Source of the DNA: Cyclobacterium xiamenense
GTDB lineage: Bacteria > Bacteroidota > Bacteroidia > Cytophagales > Cyclobacteriaceae
NCBI RefSeq assembly: GCF_009467825.1
Contig: NZ_WIOK01000005.1
Span: 62,001-126,000 of the forward strand
Reading direction: 5' to 3'
Length of the DNA: 64,000 nt
The position numbers and the translations under genes are program-made. The notes under the pieces are model-generated. The model saw nothing but the letters and a program-made list of their open reading frames with translations. It did no database searches and had not been told where the DNA came from. Every line of letters starts with the position of its first letter. Within the stretch, counting starts at the first letter, position 1. Shown here piece by piece: positions 63,123 to 64,000 of this stretch.

Positions 63123-64000
63123 AGTTCATACAAAATATCGGCCTGATTCTGGTAGTGGCTGGCTTGGTCATCTTTACGGCCGTCCCATTTTTGGGTACCT
63201 GGCAATTGGAGTCCGCCCAGGTAGAAGCGGCCACCAAAGACATGCACCGGGAGGTGATGGTGGATTTGTTGGCCCCGATGTACGGCCAATCATACGGGTC
63301 ACCCTTTGCCTTTATAGGAGATCTCAACGGATACATGGAGGCCCATAACGACTCCTTGAAAGCGGAGGAAAAATGGGATCAGGTGATTTGGGACGACTAT
63401 GCTTTTCCCTTAACAAAAACTGCATCCCAGGGACCGGTGCCCGCCTATCCCCTGCTTTTTCTTGCGCTTTCCGTGGGATTGACCGTTCTTGGCGGTTTGC
63501 TGTACATTCTACCCTTACATCGGAATGAAACGGCCGGTATCAAAAACGACGGCATTTATTTTTCGTCCATGAAGGCCCGGGGTTGGTTGGGCATGGTTAC
63601 GGGAACCTATCTGATCCTGTTTTACGTGATTCTGTATTGGTACCCCGAATACCTGAGTAATTCGGTAATTCTGGTGGATCCCATAAGTCAAGCCTTGTCC
63701 GGCGGGCCGGCTAGTCAGTGGTTTCTCTACGGACTGGTGTACACCTTGGCCATCTTGGTTATGGGTATCCGAATGTTTCGCAAATACAGGGGAAACAACT
63801 ACCAAACCATTCGAACCGTGTCGGTTATGTTCTTTCAATTGGCTTTTGCCTTTCTGATACCCGAAATACTGGTTTTATTCAACATGCCCTGGCACGATTT
63901 TAAAAATATCTGGCCATTGGACTATACTTTTTTTTACGAATACCGAATCGATGGCATGGTGAATTCCGGAGCTCTGGGAATGTTTATGCTGGTATGGGGG
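63119..64000 (+). CDS. Polytopic membrane protein, possible electron-transfer protein (C-terminus off window)
   Basis: The frame is open from the ATG at 63119 to the right edge (294 codons). Its start overlaps the stop of the FAD oxidoreductase (ATGA). Hydrophobic helices are seen near residues 5-25, about 110-130, 155-175, 203-220 and 235-255, plus a periplasmic loop after the first. From the gene pair I suspect an iron-sulfur-binding membrane protein that accepts electrons from the oxidoreductase, but no Cys cluster appears in the visible part; the identification rests on context and on general resemblance to Bacteroidota proteins of this layout. Confidence 0.6.
   Translation, partial: MKFIQNIGLILVVAGLVIFTAVPFLGTWQLESAQVEAATKDMHREVMVDLLAPMYGQSYGSPFAFIGDLNGYMEAHNDSLKAEEKWDQVIWDDYAFPLTKTASQGPVPAYPLLFLALSVGLTVLGGLLYILPLHRNETAGIKNDGIYFSSMKARGWLGMVTGTYLILFYVILYWYPEYLSNSVILVDPISQALSGGPASQWFLYGLVYTLAILVMGIRMFRKYRGNNYQTIRTVSVMFFQLAFAFLIPEILVLFNMPWHDFKNIWPLDYTFFYEYRIDGMVNSGALGMFMLVWG

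Overview
The window looks like a chromosomal segment of a Bacteroidota bacterium, most likely from the Cytophagia/Saprospiria side of the phylum. The family is inferred from gene content, not from any marker gene. Supporting signs are a CarboxypepD_reg/plug/β-barrel outer-membrane protein, a LytS/LytTR pair, DUF2911, many lipoproteins, Tat-tagged Gfo/Idh/MocA and enolase-superfamily enzymes, weak Shine-Dalgarno sites, and a promoter at 46136-46165 that fits the Bacteroidota TTTG-N18-TAnnTTTG form. No rRNA, tRNA, CRISPR array, integrase or insertion sequence was found.

Left part (1-13.5 kb). This holds scattered catabolic and cell-envelope genes: a lipoprotein PVC-type dehydrogenase cut by the left edge, a Tat-exported neutral ceramidase-like hydrolase, arylamine N-acetyltransferase, a BamA/D15-like barrel, two Gfo/Idh/MocA oxidoreductases (one Tat-exported), the helicase HrpB, a DUF2911 protein and an SDR oxidoreductase. 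A 1.3 kb stretch (5420-6742) has no recognisable gene.

Middle (13990-39121). This is one long, same-strand surface-glycan locus. It opens with a winged-helix/nucleotidyltransferase-fold regulator. It then carries about a dozen glycosyltransferases (GT2, GT4, GT11 fucosyltransferase, GT56, a NodZ/GT23-like protein), GNAT and FemAB-like acyltransferases, a DegT aminotransferase, two FkbM methyltransferases, a NeuD-type O-acetyltransferase, an ABC half-transporter that could act as the flippase, two paralogous polytopic proteins that look like undescribed polymerases, and a NodB-type deacetylase. Genes are tightly coupled, often with the start codon inside the previous stop codon. The centre (about 20.9-34.6 kb, most strongly 23.8-25.7 kb) is clearly more AT-rich than the flanks, which suggests an exchangeable cassette. 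No Wzx, Wza, Wzc or initiating phosphoglycosyltransferase is visible.

Right part (39.5-64 kb). This is mostly short operons of metabolic and envelope genes: methylglyoxal synthase with phosphofructokinase, a Tat-exported mandelate-racemase-like enzyme, a YvlD-type membrane protein, a stand-alone AlbA-domain protein, a histone-deacetylase-like amidohydrolase, an OmpH-like lipoprotein, a deoxyhypusine-synthase-like enzyme, an OmpA/PD40 protein, a GH130 lipoprotein, an outer-membrane β-barrel receptor next to a LytS/LytTR two-component system, MsrAB, PspC, a sialic-acid lyase plus lipoprotein sialidase, a PAS histidine kinase, and an FAD-dependent oxidoreductase coupled to a membrane protein cut by the right edge. 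Six hairpin terminators mark several unit boundaries.
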